This document shows positions 4,870-5,187 of a DNA stretch of 5,187 nucleotides, piece by piece. A model generated the notes under the pieces. That model was not told the DNA's origin. It did no database searches and was given only the letters and a program-made list of their open reading frames with translations. Position numbers and translations under genes: made by a program. How positions within the stretch are numbered: position 1 is the stretch's first letter; every line of letters begins with the position of its first letter. Origin of the DNA: Saprospiraceae bacterium (GTDB taxonomy: Bacteria > Bacteroidota > Bacteroidia > Chitinophagales > Saprospiraceae); the NCBI GenBank assembly GCA_029262975.1, contig JAJCYJ010000571.1, positions 1-5,187 of the forward strand, given 5' to 3'.

Positions 4870-4953
4870 GAACAACCGATCCCGTAGGGTCGAGTATGAA
4901 CGACCGATCCCGTAGGGTCGAGTATGAACGACCGATCCCGTAGGGTCGAGTAC
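4870..4953 (+). repeat. Three 28-bp tandem repeats with internal hairpins
   Basis: Units lie at 4870-4897, 4898-4925 and 4926-4953. They differ only at unit position 5 (A in the first, G in the others) and position 28 (T, T, C). Each carries CGATCCC-GTA-GGGTCG, a hairpin of six pairs with one bulged T. Across each junction GGTCG and CGACC can form an alternative 5-bp stem around AGTATGAA. A degenerate partial copy (GTAGG-TC-AGAT, about 4859-4869) precedes the array. There are no unique spacers, so it is not CRISPR. Confidence 0.85.
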
Positions 4954-4964
4954 GACAGTGCTCG
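4947..4964 (+). repeat. Hairpin at the end of the 28-bp array
   Basis: CGAGTAC (4947-4953), loop GACA, GTGCTCG (4958-4964) form a seven-pair stem with one G-U wobble if transcribed. It overlaps the last 7 bases of the third repeat, where the T-to-C change at unit position 28 creates the closing C-G pair. Confidence 0.4.
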
Positions 4965-4966
4965 AA

Positions 4967-5087
4967 GGGAGAGAAGGCGTTAGCCCTTAAGCAATGCTAG
5001 AATAAAAGGGAGAGAAGGCGTTAGCCCGAGTACAATGCTAGAATAAAATGAGAGATGGTGTCAGCCCTTATGGAATCATGGAATTGA
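4967..5087 (+). repeat. 41-bp tandem repeats, two close copies and one diverged copy
   Basis: Unit A (4967-5007) and unit B (5008-5048) share GGGAGAGAAGGCGTTAGCCC and a tail AATGCTAGAATAAAA, differing in the middle (TTAAGC versus GAGTAC). A third, diverged unit runs from 5049 to about 5087. Each has a short stem GGC-GTTA-GCC, which becomes GGT-GTCA-GCC in the third copy, where a G-U pair would keep the stem. Confidence 0.75.
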
Positions 5088-5124
5088 TCATCCAGACTGC
5101 GAAAGAAATCGAGAGGAATCCCCC

Positions 5125-5152
5125 GCCTTCGGCACCCCCTTTAAAAAGTGGG
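5125..5152 (+). repeat. Two adjacent small hairpins
   Basis: GCC-TTC-GGC (5125-5133) is followed at once by an imperfect stem at 5135-5152. There CCCCCTTT pairs with AAAGTGGG around a two-base AA loop, with one C/T mismatch. Neither is followed by a T-run on the plus strand. Confidence 0.4.
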
Positions 5153-5164
5153 ACATTGGCGAGC

Positions 5165-5187
5165 TGCACTTTTTATGGTCCTCCTTT
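5165..5187 (+). repeat. Right copy of the ~25-bp bracketing box (reaches window edge)
   Basis: TGCACTTTTTATGGTCCTCC and the following TTT match the box at 4795-4819 apart from a 2-base gap, a 1-base insertion and a few substitutions. It may continue beyond 5187. Confidence 0.4.

Larger units (their letters stand above)
4725..5187. other. Gene-free, repeat-rich intergenic region (continues past the right edge)
   Basis: These 463 bp after arsS contain no credible coding sequence. From left to right they hold a 9-bp micro-array, an 8-bp micro-array, a GC-rich hairpin, three 28-bp tandem units, three 41-bp tandem units and more hairpins. Two similar boxes (about 4795-4819 and 5165-5187) bracket the block. 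The 28- and 41-bp periods are not multiples of three, which argues against coding repeats. No clear rho-independent terminator for arsS (GC stem followed by a T-run) is seen. Confidence 0.7.

Noticed and set aside
4870..4953. CRISPR array
   Set aside because: The 28-bp units are directly adjacent with no spacers, and no cas genes are present.

Overview
The window looks like chromosomal DNA of a member of the Bacteroidota. This is inferred from several things: AT-rich genes with no Shine-Dalgarno sequences, promoter-like boxes of the TAnnTTTG type, an ECF sigma factor followed by a small one-TM protein with the PELWDRLERQL-type motif, and a lipoprotein form of the inorganic pyrophosphatase fold. 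The genus cannot be fixed from the sequence.

Layout: (1) 1-99, minus strand: first 33 codons of a gene that reads like the N-terminus of diaminopimelate decarboxylase (LysA), leaving through the left edge, with a good promoter box just upstream. (2) 100-430: a 331-bp divergent intergenic region with three perfect inverted repeats and a candidate ECF-type -35 element. (3) 431-1319, plus strand: an ECF sigma factor and, 13 bp later, a putative anti-sigma or sigma-partner membrane protein. (4) 1339-3153, minus strand, convergent with the sigma pair: a two-gene operon reading lipoprotein then acyltransferase. The lipoprotein is a pyrophosphatase-fold protein that appears to have lost most of its active site. 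The acyltransferase is a FemAB/GNAT-like protein. (5) 3220-4724, plus strand: an AhpD-like CxxC protein and the radical SAM enzyme ArsS, the pair annotated in databases as arsenosugar biosynthesis, with a 7-bp stem-loop in the spacer just before arsS. (6) 4725-5187: 463 bp without a gene, built almost entirely of small repeats. These are a 9-bp micro-array, an 8-bp micro-array, a GC-rich hairpin, three 28-bp tandem units with internal hairpins, three 41-bp tandem units, and further hairpins, bracketed by two similar ~25-bp sequences.

How the genes may work together: the sigma factor and its membrane partner probably form an autonomous signalling pair. The lipoprotein and acyltransferase are co-transcribed and probably both act at or on the cell envelope, but their joint role is unknown. 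The AhpD-like protein and ArsS probably act in one redox/radical pathway on a methylated arsenic compound, although no arsenic methyltransferase or arsenic regulator lies in the window. No complete new defence or mobile system is visible. The least explained items are the degenerate pyrophosphatase-fold lipoprotein and the structured repeat block at the right end.
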